From: Limnoraphis robusta CS-951
GTDB taxonomy: Bacteria; Cyanobacteriota; Cyanobacteriia; Cyanobacteriales; Microcoleaceae
Reading direction: 5' to 3'
Length of the DNA: 10,778 bases
NCBI RefSeq assembly: GCF_000972705.2
Contig: NZ_LATL02000015.1
Coordinates: 1 to 10,778, forward strand
Shown: piece by piece, positions 1-5,673 of the stretch
Layout of the letters: each line of letters starts with the position of its first letter
Numbering within the stretch: position 1 is the stretch's first letter
The notes under the pieces: model-generated
The model's input: the letters and a program-made list of their open reading frames with translations, nothing else
What the model was told of the DNA's origin: nothing
Databases searched by the model: none
Translations under genes and position numbers: made by a program

Positions 1-470
1 AAGACTTTCTGCACAAGTTATCAACCAGGATAATCATCGAAAACCAAGTGATTGTTCTGGAAGATTTGAATGTGTCGGGAATGGTCAAAAATCATAAGCT
101 TTCCAAAGCAATTAGTGATTTAGGGTGGAGACAGTTTAGAACCCTTCTTGAAGGTAAAGCCGAAAAATATGGCCGAGAATTTCGAGTAATAAGTCGGTGG
201 GAACCGACAACTCAAAAATGTTCGTGCTGCGGCTTTAAAGGTGGTAAATTAGACCTTTCTGTTCGTGAGTGGACTTGTTTAAATTGTGGAACAGTACATG
301 ATCGTGATGGAAATGCCGCCTCAAATATTTTACTCGCCGGAGGACTTTCGGAGAGCCTAAACGGACGCGGAGGCAGGCGTGAGACTTCGGTTATTGAAGC
401 AGCAGCCCGTGAAACGTCAACCCACCTAGAGAATGCTGTTCAATTATCAATATTTGATATTTTGAAATAG
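1..470 (+). CDS. tnpB: TnpB (IS200/IS605 family RNA-guided nuclease), C-terminal part, runs off left edge
   Basis: The reading frame is open from base 3 to the TAG at 468-470, giving 155 residues, so the start lies outside the window. The fragment begins just before RuvC motif II (VIVLEDLN, with the catalytic Glu), continues through the usual NHKLSKAISDLGW stretch, then a zinc finger (CSCC near base 220 and CLNC near base 280) and the RuvC III motif HDRDGNAASNI. TnpB is known to be a DNA nuclease guided by an RNA made from the element's right end, helping the element persist. All motifs in this part look intact. The internal GTG at 48 is not the true start because conserved sequence (DFLHKLSTRI) precedes it in frame. 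Whether the N-terminus and a TnpA partner exist cannot be seen. Confidence 0.93.
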   Translation, partial: DFLHKLSTRIIIENQVIVLEDLNVSGMVKNHKLSKAISDLGWRQFRTLLEGKAEKYGREFRVISRWEPTTQKCSCCGFKGGKLDLSVREWTCLNCGTVHDRDGNAASNILLAGGLSESLNGRGGRRETSVIEAAARETSTHLENAVQLSIFDILK

Positions 471-532
471 TCTTCTGCTGGGAATCCCCGTTGTTTACGA
501 CGGGGAGGATGTCAATATTTCCTAAGTACAAA
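400..532 (+). ncRNA. Probable omega (right-end) RNA of the TnpB element, with guide
   Basis: In TnpB systems the guide RNA overlaps the 3' end of tnpB, runs through the right-end hairpin and finishes with roughly 16-20 bases of flanking host DNA as guide. The hairpin here is CCCCGTTG (486-493), loop TTTA (494-497), CGACGGGG (498-505), with one G-U pair. The element ends at about 515, so the guide would be about 516-532, beginning TATTTCCTAAG. The 5' limit is a guess. The assignment rests on family knowledge and position, not on any expression signal. Confidence 0.4.
486..505 (+). repeat. Right-end hairpin of the IS200/IS605 element
   Basis: Eight-base-pair stem CCCCGTTG / CGACGGGG (one G-U pair in RNA) around the loop TTTA, flanked by GGAAT and AGGATGTCAA. 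In this family subterminal hairpins are recognised by the TnpA transposase, and they form part of the omega RNA scaffold. It lies 15 bases past the tnpB stop and could also stop transcription, although no T run follows. Confidence 0.75.
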
Positions 533-783
533 CATCCCGGTGAACCGTGAGAAACAATATGAATGGTTTCGAGATGGGGATGGGTAAATAAATAGGCGGT
601 TATTTGTTCAATACCGTCTTGATGAGCATCTAATATATGAACTTCTATTCCTGGCTTGACTCCTTGGGCGAGATATTGGGAGTTATCTACATTCGCATCA
701 ATAAAAACAAGGGTTTTTGAGGCGTTTTGAGCAGGAGAAGAAACTGAAAGAAAAGATTGAGGGCAAAGGGTTAGTTCGGACAT
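516..783 (-). pseudogene. DUF4347-domain protein, N-terminal remnant cut by the IS
   Basis: The minus-strand frame encodes about 89 residues beginning MSELTLCPQSF, with the DUF4347 core: LVFIDANVDNSQYLAQG, then VHILDAHQDGIEQI, then HIVSHGSPGCLYLGN. In cyanobacteria DUF4347 usually sits at the N-terminus of very large secreted or surface repeat proteins. Coding similarity stops at the right end of the IS; past it the frame reads into transposon sequence and ends near 391. The start is taken as ATG at 783 because GGAG (795-792) lies 8 bases upstream; a GTG in frame at 792 overlaps that site and is unlikely. The rest of the gene, if kept, would lie left of the element. The residual product is probably non-functional. 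Confidence 0.8.
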
Positions 784-807
784 TAGTAACACTCCAAGTT
801 TAATGAA

Positions 808-827
808 TGAAAACGTTTGAAAACATT
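808..827. promoter_or_regulatory. Tandem 10-bp repeat TGAAAACRTT upstream of the DUF4347 start
   Basis: Two adjacent copies, TGAAAACGTT and TGAAAACATT, repeat with a 10-bp period, so both would face the same side of the helix. They lie 25-45 bases upstream of the DUF4347 start codon. This could be an operator or simply A-rich leader sequence. A small inverted repeat, TGACG-AGG-CGTCA, follows at 838-850. Confidence 0.25.
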
Positions 828-1033
828 TTGGGAGGACTGACGAGGCGTCAAACTGGCTAGTCGCAAGTTACGAGGAGTATTTTAAAAAAAATAGCTCGTT
901 GCTGTTATCCCAGATAAAAGCCAACAGACTGTATTAATTTAAGAAGTTAATCCTCACAAAACAATTTTTTTTGGTGGATTTATCGTGTTTGTTCTCTTTG
1001 TCTTATTCTACTCGAAGTCCCTCAGAAATAACC

Positions 1034-1049
1034 TCCGGGAAAATACGGA
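1034..1049. repeat. CCGT/ACGG-type palindrome, copy 1 (TCCGGGAAAATACGGA)
   Basis: This copy matches the second (1152-1167) at 14 of 16 positions but has lost two arm bases (GG for TA), so only the outer TCCG/CGGA arms pair. Function unknown; it could be a degraded binding site or dispersed repeat. Confidence 0.4.
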
Positions 1050-1151
1050 ACTTAGTTGTTAAATTTTTGGTGAAGCTAAGGCAATTTCAAGGGAAATCTA
1101 AGTGTTTTCACAGAAACTTGAAGCGGAATTGTAATCAAAATTTTAGCGGTA

Positions 1152-1167
1152 TCCGTAAAAATACGGA
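1152..1167. repeat. CCGT/ACGG palindrome, copy 2 (TCCGTAAAAATACGGA)
   Basis: Perfect 6-bp arms TCCGTA / TACGGA around AAAA, 118 bases from the related copy at 1034. It looks like an operator or small hairpin. I cannot assign a regulator. Confidence 0.45.
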
Positions 1168-1235
1168 GATTGATTCTCTATCGTCTTAGACTGAAAGTAT
1201 TCACTGTCTAAAATATCAACAAGTGTAACAATATA

Positions 1236-1250
1236 TAGCGCTACGCGCTA
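1236..1250. repeat. Perfect hairpin TAGCGC-TAC-GCGCTA
   Basis: Six-base arms around a 3-base loop, in an otherwise AT-rich spacer and immediately next to the heptamer array. Short GCGC palindromes of this sort are common in cyanobacterial intergenic DNA. Confidence 0.6.
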
Positions 1251-1278
1251 GGGAACAGGGAACGGGGAACAGGGAACA
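1251..1278 (+). repeat. Short tandem heptanucleotide repeat, four GGGAACR units
   Basis: Units are GGGAACA, GGGAACG, GGGAACA, GGGAACA with no gaps. Heptanucleotide tandem repeats (STRR) are a known feature of filamentous cyanobacterial genomes. Copy number is likely to vary between strains. Confidence 0.8.
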
Positions 1279-1288
1279 GCAGACTATG

Positions 1289-1440
1289 AAAGGGTTTCAG
1301 AATCTAAAAATGTCCTAACCAATTTGCGTAGTGCTATAGCAGAAATCAGGAGACACCGAGACAGGAGACAGAATTGAAACCTTTATCATAAAAGGATTTG
1401 ACAGAAAAACAGTGTCCTAATCAACTCTTTCTCTGCTATA
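1289..1440. repeat. Imperfect 50-bp direct repeat (1289-1338 and 1391-1440)
   Basis: The two 50-base copies start AAAGG, share TGTCCTAA in the middle (1311 and 1413) and both end TGCTATA. The right half (28 bases) agrees at 19 positions by eye. The copies are 102 bases apart with no gap in register. They look like two diverged copies of a dispersed intergenic repeat. Confidence 0.5.
1335..1440. mobile_element. 106-bp MITE-like stretch with 9-bp inverted ends
   Basis: Perfect inverted ends TATAGCAGA (1335-1343) and TCTGCTATA (1432-1440) bound a non-coding 106-bp segment that also contains an AGGAGACA-rich short repeat (about 1349-1371). Size and ends fit a miniature inverted-repeat element. 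I see no clear target duplication, so it may instead be an inverted pair of repeat ends. Confidence 0.3.
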
Positions 1441-1451
1441 TTACTCAAATC

Positions 1452-1487
1452 AAAAAAAGTAAGGTAAGCATTGCCTACCTTACTTTT
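1452..1487 (-). terminator. Rho-independent terminator of the flotillin operon
   Basis: A perfect 12-bp stem AAAAGTAAGGTA / TACCTTACTTTT (1476-1487 and 1455-1466) with a 9-base loop, followed on the minus strand by a run of seven T (1458-1452). It lies about 95 bases past the stop of the second flotillin gene. Because of the symmetry it could also act on plus-strand transcripts. Confidence 0.85.
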
Positions 1488-1582
1488 AACTTTCAATGAT
1501 TAAACATTGCTTTATTCGTTTCCGTTTTTTGAGCAACTTGACTGAGGAATAGTTGAACTTATGATTGAACTAACTTCCAGAA

Positions 1583-2905
1583 TTAATCCTTCGTTACGGT
1601 TGAATTAGAACCATAACTCGGTAACACTGTCCCCTCTTTTAAGGGGTCTAATTTCTCAATGGTGTTGACAGGTTGACGAGGTTGACTGATATTCTGAACC
1701 GCATCGGCGACATCTATTCCTGTTGTTTGACGCAACTGTTCTAAAAATCCTGCAATTTTTGTGGCTGTCGTTCCATTTTCACTGTTAATAACGGTAACAT
1801 TATCGACTTCAATTTCAGGAATCGTAGAAACCAGAGTTTGTAGTAATCCTTCTAATTTCTGATACAGGAAAATCTCCCGTGCATTTGCCCCGGCTGCTTT
1901 CCAAGATTCTGCTAATCGTTGAGTTCCTTCGGCTCGGGCTTTTCCTTCTTCTATAATTCTGGCTGCATCCCCTTTGGCACGGGCAATTTCGCGTTTACAT
2001 TCGGCTTCAGCAGGTGCGACAATATCAGCTTGTAACTTCTGTTCAACTTGAATAATTCTTGCTCTTTGAACGGGAAGTTCGGCTTGAGTTCGTGCGACTT
2101 CTGAAGCAATTTCTGACTCAGATTCTGCAATTACAGCTTCTCGTTTGGTAATTGCATCTTTGACCCGACGTTCGGCTTCTGCTCGAGCGACTTCTATTTC
2201 AGTTTCTAACTGTTTGAGTGAGGTATTTTTCTTGTTTTCTGCATTACGAATAACGGCAGTGGCTCGGGCTTGGGCTTCTGCCATACGAGCATCTCGCAGA
2301 AGTTCAGCTTGTTGTTGACGGCCAATCGAATCGAGATAACCCACTTCATCAGAAATATTTTGAATTTGTAGGGTATCTAACACCAATCCTAACCGTTCTA
2401 AATCATCTTCGGCTTCTTCTAATAAACTCTTGGCAAAGGCTAACTTATCGCCGTTAACTTGTTCGGGCGTTAAACTGGCTAATACCCCTCGTAAATTCCC
2501 TTCTAAGGTTTCTTTTGCCATTTGTTCGATTTCTTTACGGGTTTTGCCGAGTAAACGTTCTATGGCGTTGTGAATAGTGGGTTCTTCCCCGGCAATTTTA
2601 ATGTTGGCAACACTTTCAACGGTGAGCGGAATTCCCCCTTTTGAATAAGCGTTAGCAACTTTTAACTCAATAATCATGTTGGTTAAATCCATGCGAAAAG
2701 CTTGTTCAAGTAAGGGAACTCGAATGCTACTTCCACCTTTGACTAAACGATATCCGACTTCTCGTTGCTCATCAACGCGCCGACGTCCGCCTGCAAAAAT
2801 CAGAACTTCACTGGGTTGACAAACATAGTAAAGGTTGCGAATAATAAACGCACCTGCACCTGTTCCTAACCCTAATGTTGCGAGTAATGCAATGATAATT
2901 TCCAT
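1583..2905 (-). CDS. Flotillin-like SPFH/band-7 protein (second copy)
   Basis: 440 residues. An N-terminal hydrophobic segment (about 2-22) anchors the protein. An SPFH domain follows (about 23-200), with VCQPSEVLIFAG, the NAYSKGGIPL motif and ETLEGNLRGVLASLTPEQ, all strongly flotillin-like. From about 195 to 330 comes the Glu/Ala-rich coiled coil (AEAQARA, AEAERR, AKGDAARI), then a C-terminal region with FLYQKLEGLLQTLV. Flotillins are known to oligomerise under the inner membrane face and organise membrane microdomains. The gene lies 36 bases behind the other flotillin gene, on the same strand, and ahead of a strong terminator, so the two are very probably cotranscribed. The start is ATG at 2905 with only a weak ribosome binding site, which fits coupling to the upstream gene. 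The exact cellular role is not shown by the sequence. Confidence 0.92.
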   Translation of the reverse strand: MEIIIALLATLGLGTGAGAFIIRNLYYVCQPSEVLIFAGGRRRVDEQREVGYRLVKGGSSIRVPLLEQAFRMDLTNMIIELKVANAYSKGGIPLTVESVANIKIAGEEPTIHNAIERLLGKTRKEIEQMAKETLEGNLRGVLASLTPEQVNGDKLAFAKSLLEEAEDDLERLGLVLDTLQIQNISDEVGYLDSIGRQQQAELLRDARMAEAQARATAVIRNAENKKNTSLKQLETEIEVARAEAERRVKDAITKREAVIAESESEIASEVARTQAELPVQRARIIQVEQKLQADIVAPAEAECKREIARAKGDAARIIEEGKARAEGTQRLAESWKAAGANAREIFLYQKLEGLLQTLVSTIPEIEVDNVTVINSENGTTATKIAGFLEQLRQTTGIDVADAVQNISQPRQPVNTIEKLDPLKEGTVLPSYGSNSTVTKD

Positions 2906-2941
2906 GATGTTGAATAAAAGGTGTATTGACTGTAAAAATCC

Positions 2942-4324
2942 CTACTTTTTCAGGGTAAATTCTTTGAGTTGATGTCCGTTGGTTTCAGCGCGAGTTGCGG
3001 CAACTTTCACGCCTAAGATTTGATCAACACTCTGGAGGAACTGACAGAAGATTTCGGGGTAAGCTTTGACCAAACTGGCGATTGATTTCCCATCACCATT
3101 ATCAATAACGCTGACATTTCGCAGTTCAACCCGGCTGGGAACTTTCGCGGCTTCTTTGAGGATCATTTCAATTTGCTGCAAGTAGAACAATTCGGAGGCA
3201 TCTTGATCCATGTCGTGCCATACTTTTGAGAGCAAATCATTAACGAGCGCTTCGGCTTGAGCATTTTCTATAAGGGGTGCGGCTTCTCCTTTGGCTCGAA
3301 GTTGCTTGGCTTGGCGTTCAGCTTCGGCAGGTAATACGGTGTCGGCTTCTAGGCGTAAACGTTCTAATTCAGCGCGAACAGTTTGCAGAAGTTCTTCAGC
3401 ACGGGCGCGGGCTTCTTTGGCTGCGGCGATGGTGCGTTCTTCTTCAGAACGGGCTTGTTGTTCGAGTTCGGCTTTGATTTTCCGCAGTTCGTTGTCTTTT
3501 TGCTGAACAAGACTCAGGGCTTGGGTTTTGGCGACTTCGGCTTGTCGTTTGCAGTCGGCTTCGATTTGTTCGGCTTCAGCGAGGGCGTTGGACTCGGCAA
3601 TTTCGGCGTCTCGCATAATTAAAGCAATTTGTCGCCGTCCAATGGATTTGAGATAATCGACGTCATCGGAAACGCTTTGTATTTTGAGCGTATCAAGCTG
3701 TAAGCCCAATTTGACGAGATCGCGAGAAACGTCTTCGGCGATGCGTTCAGCGAAGCGCAGGCGGTCTTCGTTGAGTTGTTCGGGGGTGAGGGTACTCACG
3801 ACGCCGCGTAGGTTGCCTTCTAGAGTTTCACGGGCGACTCGGGAGATTTCGGAGCGATCGCGATCGAGAAAACGCTCAATGGCATTGCCGACAATTGCCG
3901 GATCGCCGGAAATTTTCACGTTAGCAATGGCTTGAATATGTAGGGGAGTGCCGCCTTTTGAGTAGGCGTTGGTGACTTCGACGGGAACGGGCATGGTTCG
4001 CAGATCCATCGTTTTCACCGTTTCCAAAATGGGAATACAGATGGTACGTCCGCCAAAAATCACCCGATAACCGACTTCGCCATCTTTACTGCGCTGTTTG
4101 CGGCCGGAGAGGATTAAGATTTCGTTAGGTTTACAAATTTGTAGAAAGGTATTGAGAAACCAAACCAGGACAATGCTACCAAAAATGGTGAGGGCGATGG
4201 GTAAAGCGGTGGTGATTTGTGCGGGTAATTCACTGCGGTTCGTCGGGATAGATTCCACAGGTTGAACTTGCGCGACTTCCACTAAGATCGCGTCTTTTTC
4301 AGCATTGACAAATTTATTGTTCAT
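2942..4324 (-). CDS. Flotillin-like SPFH/band-7 protein (first copy)
   Basis: 460 residues from ATG at 4324. An in-frame TTG at 4348 would add eight residues, but neither start has a clear ribosome binding site, so ATG is preferred. A hydrophilic leader of about 36 residues precedes one membrane segment (about 37-60), unlike the paralogue, which starts directly with its anchor. The SPFH domain (about 61-240) has ICKPNEILILSG, NAYSKGGTPL and ETLEGNLRGVVSTLTPEQ. A long coiled coil follows (about 235-375, AEAEQIEADCKRQAEVAKTQ, AKEARARAEELL), then FYLQQIEMILKEAAKVP. It is clearly homologous to the downstream gene but diverged, so this is an old duplication. The two probably form mixed oligomers with the NfeD-like protein encoded just upstream. 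Part of the gene looks richer in G+C than its surroundings by eye. Confidence 0.92.
   Translation of the reverse strand: MNNKFVNAEKDAILVEVAQVQPVESIPTNRSELPAQITTALPIALTIFGSIVLVWFLNTFLQICKPNEILILSGRKQRSKDGEVGYRVIFGGRTICIPILETVKTMDLRTMPVPVEVTNAYSKGGTPLHIQAIANVKISGDPAIVGNAIERFLDRDRSEISRVARETLEGNLRGVVSTLTPEQLNEDRLRFAERIAEDVSRDLVKLGLQLDTLKIQSVSDDVDYLKSIGRRQIALIMRDAEIAESNALAEAEQIEADCKRQAEVAKTQALSLVQQKDNELRKIKAELEQQARSEEERTIAAAKEARARAEELLQTVRAELERLRLEADTVLPAEAERQAKQLRAKGEAAPLIENAQAEALVNDLLSKVWHDMDQDASELFYLQQIEMILKEAAKVPSRVELRNVSVIDNGDGKSIASLVKAYPEIFCQFLQSVDQILGVKVAATRAETNGHQLKEFTLKK
3854..3861. repeat. HIP1 octamer GCGATCGC
   Basis: Highly iterated palindrome typical of many cyanobacterial genomes, here inside the first flotillin gene. 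It is the only perfect copy I found in the window and supports the cyanobacterial origin. Confidence 0.8.
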
Positions 4325-4390
4325 TTTGTTTAGGTTGAATAGATACAAGGTTGAGTTCCGGTTTGTTTATTTCCGAGGGAATTCGGGATT

Positions 4391-4419
4391 GAGTTAGTTT
4401 TTGTTTTCATTTCTAACTC
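4391..4419. repeat. Inverted repeat GAGTTAG / CTAACTC in the flotillin leader
   Basis: Seven-base arms at 4391-4397 and 4413-4419 with a 15-base spacer. It lies in the probable untranslated leader of the first flotillin gene and has no T run, so it is not a terminator. Function unknown. Confidence 0.3.
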
Positions 4420-4435
4420 GGGTGCTTTGGATAAA

Positions 4436-4465
4436 TTTATGAAATGAAGGCTTAGATATTGTCCA
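4436..4465 (-). promoter_or_regulatory. Possible sigma-70 promoter for the flotillin pair
   Basis: On the minus strand TGGACA (4465-4460) and CATAAA (4441-4436) are 18 bases apart, a fair -35 and a modest -10, about 110 bases before the flotillin start. The 255-base gap after nfeD would allow a separate promoter. A second -10-like TACAAT lies at 4471-4466. I see no terminator between nfeD and the flotillin gene, so read-through is also possible. Confidence 0.25.
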
Positions 4466-4579
4466 TTGTACTTTGGGTTTTATTCCGATAGATTAAGTGG
4501 CTTGTTTTGATGTTTCAACTCTCTCGATGCAACTGCCATCCGTTCATGGGATTTTACGAGGGTTTTTTGAGTCCATCGA

Positions 4580-5194
4580 TTAATCTGAAGATTGTTTAAA
4601 GGCGGCTTCACTAACCACCCACACTTTGTTTTTTTCTACTCCCACCACAAATGCTTGATCTCCTTTAGAAAACTCTTGTAAGTCTTCTGTCATTGCCATC
4701 ATATCGAGGGTTGTTCCTTTAATATTTAACCGCACTTTGCCTCTGCTATTCTGATTGAATGGGATTTCTACTATAGTTGGTAAACCCAATAGATCATCGG
4801 CACGTACCATACTGTCAGCTTGTTGTCTTTGCAGAAGTCGTAACGCCCAAACCATAGCGGTACCACTAACAACGCCTACCGCAATCGATATCCACAAGGT
4901 CAACTGAGGGGACATCACGGGGTTTAGGAGGGAGAGGATAACTCCTGTTAAACCGAAAAAACATCCGCCAAATGTCCAAAACCGCAAGCTAAAAAAGGGT
5001 AATCCCAATCCTCGGCGACGCCGCCTGTTCTTCCGACTGATATACTTATCCTCTTCTGTTTTAGCTGATTTATCCAGAAATTGTATGTCTGGATCAAAGT
5101 CCTGATCAAAATCAACACCGTCTAGTCCGGCGAAAGCAGCTAATGCAACGAAAGCGCCGCCCACAACTAAACAGAATAGGTAAAGATTAAACAT
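4580..5194 (-). CDS. NfeD-like membrane protein with C-terminal OB fold
   Basis: 204 residues. Membrane segments are at about 1-23, 70-91 and 97-119. Between the first and second lies an acidic stretch (GVDFDQDFDPD), then a basic cluster (KNRRRRRG, 55-62). The C-terminal domain (about 133-200) reads DDLLGLPTIVEIPF, RGKVRLNIKGTTLD, FSKGDQAFVVGVEKNKVWVV, the pattern of an NfeD OB fold. There is no N-terminal serine-protease domain, so it belongs to the short NfeD class that is typically encoded beside flotillins (as YuaF with FloT in Bacillus). The two flotillin genes follow on the same strand. The start is ATG at 5194, with AGGGG (5204-5200) 5 bases upstream. Confidence 0.85.
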   Translation of the reverse strand: MFNLYLFCLVVGGAFVALAAFAGLDGVDFDQDFDPDIQFLDKSAKTEEDKYISRKNRRRRRGLGLPFFSLRFWTFGGCFFGLTGVILSLLNPVMSPQLTLWISIAVGVVSGTAMVWALRLLQRQQADSMVRADDLLGLPTIVEIPFNQNSRGKVRLNIKGTTLDMMAMTEDLQEFSKGDQAFVVGVEKNKVWVVSEAAFKQSSD

Positions 5195-5293
5195 ACGCGC
5201 CCCTAATCACGGGATACTGGATAATTGCTTCAGTCAGTCTATTTCTATTTTCGCAAATTCGTTTCCGGATTCAGCAAACTTTTGTAACAAATT

Positions 5294-5333
5294 TTGATAA
5301 ATTATCAATCCAGTCTAGAGTTCAGTTTATCAA
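5294..5333. promoter_or_regulatory. Palindrome TTGATAAATTATCAA and repeated half-site
   Basis: A perfect 7-base-arm palindrome (5294-5308, central A), and another TTATCAA at 5327-5333 inside the smaller inverted repeat CAGTT-TATC-AACTG. The TTATCAA copies are 25 bases apart, about 100-140 bases upstream of nfeD and just before the decarboxylase remnant. They look like a regulator binding site in a divergent promoter region; the regulator is unknown. Confidence 0.35.
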
Positions 5334-5345
5334 CTGTTTAAAATT

Positions 5346-5642
5346 ATGCCTGATCCTCCTGCGCCTATGCCCTGAAAGGTTATGCCCTTCAGACCCTACA
5401 ATGGGTTGATCTGGCGAAAGTTCCTCCTGGTGATTCCTTCGCAGTTCAATATTATTTCTCCTTGGCATCAAACGCTCGGCGGTATTTATATCTCGACTTA
5501 TGAATCTGGTTCTATTCTACAATACAATGAGTTAATTGTCTTTTCAGGTTGGGTCAGTTATTCGGGTCAATGGGGCCGATGGATTTTTCACTTTTATGTT
5601 GATGATCAAGATTCGGTAATCCCTAAATTTAGTTGTAGATGA
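5346..5642 (+). pseudogene. Acetoacetate decarboxylase-like gene remnant, frameshifted and truncated
   Basis: Two frames must be joined to recover family-like sequence. ATG at 5346 starts MPDPPAPMP and hits TGA at 5373. The next part (from 5372) reads LKGYALQTLQWVDLAKV in another frame. From about 5430 the first frame resumes with IPSQFNIISP, then LGGIYISTYESGSILQYNEL, SGQWGRWIFHFYVDDQDSV, and stops at 5642. These blocks resemble cyanobacterial acetoacetate decarboxylase-family proteins (GYALQTLQ, LGGIYLxxY, GSxLxYxELI, WISHIYVDDxDSV) as I recall them. The family is usually over 200 residues and would continue into a GGREIWGLPKE block, absent here. I read this as a decayed gene with two offsetting frameshifts and a lost C-terminus. 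The 86-codon frame from 5382 alone is unlikely to be a functional protein. Confidence 0.65.
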
Positions 5643-5673
5643 ACCTCAAACTTTAGAGTGAGTTTAACCAGAA

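Larger units (their letters stand above)
1..515 (+). mobile_element. IS200/IS605-type insertion sequence, right-hand portion
   Basis: The element comprises the tnpB end plus a short non-coding right end with a subterminal hairpin (486-505) followed by AGGATGTCAA. Such ends, without terminal inverted repeats and with a hairpin, are typical of IS200/IS605 elements. I place the boundary at about 515 because the minus-strand DUF4347 frame is recognisable up to LYLGN (about base 520) and not beyond. The boundary could be off by a few bases. The left end is outside the window. Confidence 0.8.
784..1582. other. Gene-free, repeat-rich intergenic region
   Basis: About 800 bases separate the broken DUF4347 gene from the flotillin operon, and I find no convincing gene. 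A 72-codon plus-strand frame at 971-1189 starts with GTG, has no clear ribosome binding site and resembles no family I know. The content is mostly small repeats, listed separately: CCGT/ACGG palindromes, a TAGCGC hairpin, GGGAACR heptamers, a 50-bp imperfect direct repeat, a 106-bp stretch with inverted ends, and a terminator. Confidence 0.7.

Noticed and set aside
391..515. Continuation of the DUF4347 frame past the IS boundary (IDILPVVNNGDSQQ onward)
   Set aside because: This is the antisense of the tnpB end and IS right end; family similarity stops at LYLGN.
971..1189. 72-codon plus-strand frame starting with GTG
   Set aside because: No clear ribosome binding site, no recognisable family, and it spans the palindromic repeats.
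1236..1278. Possible CRISPR array
   Set aside because: The repeats are contiguous 7-base units next to a small hairpin, without spacers.
3277..3935. Several plus-strand frames of 66-83 codons
   Set aside because: Antisense shadows of the coiled-coil and SPFH parts of the first flotillin gene, rich in Ser/Arg or Leu/Phe as expected of such shadows.
4325..4348. TTG start adding eight residues to the first flotillin
   Set aside because: No ribosome binding site and a rarer start codon; ATG at 4324 is simpler, though not proven.
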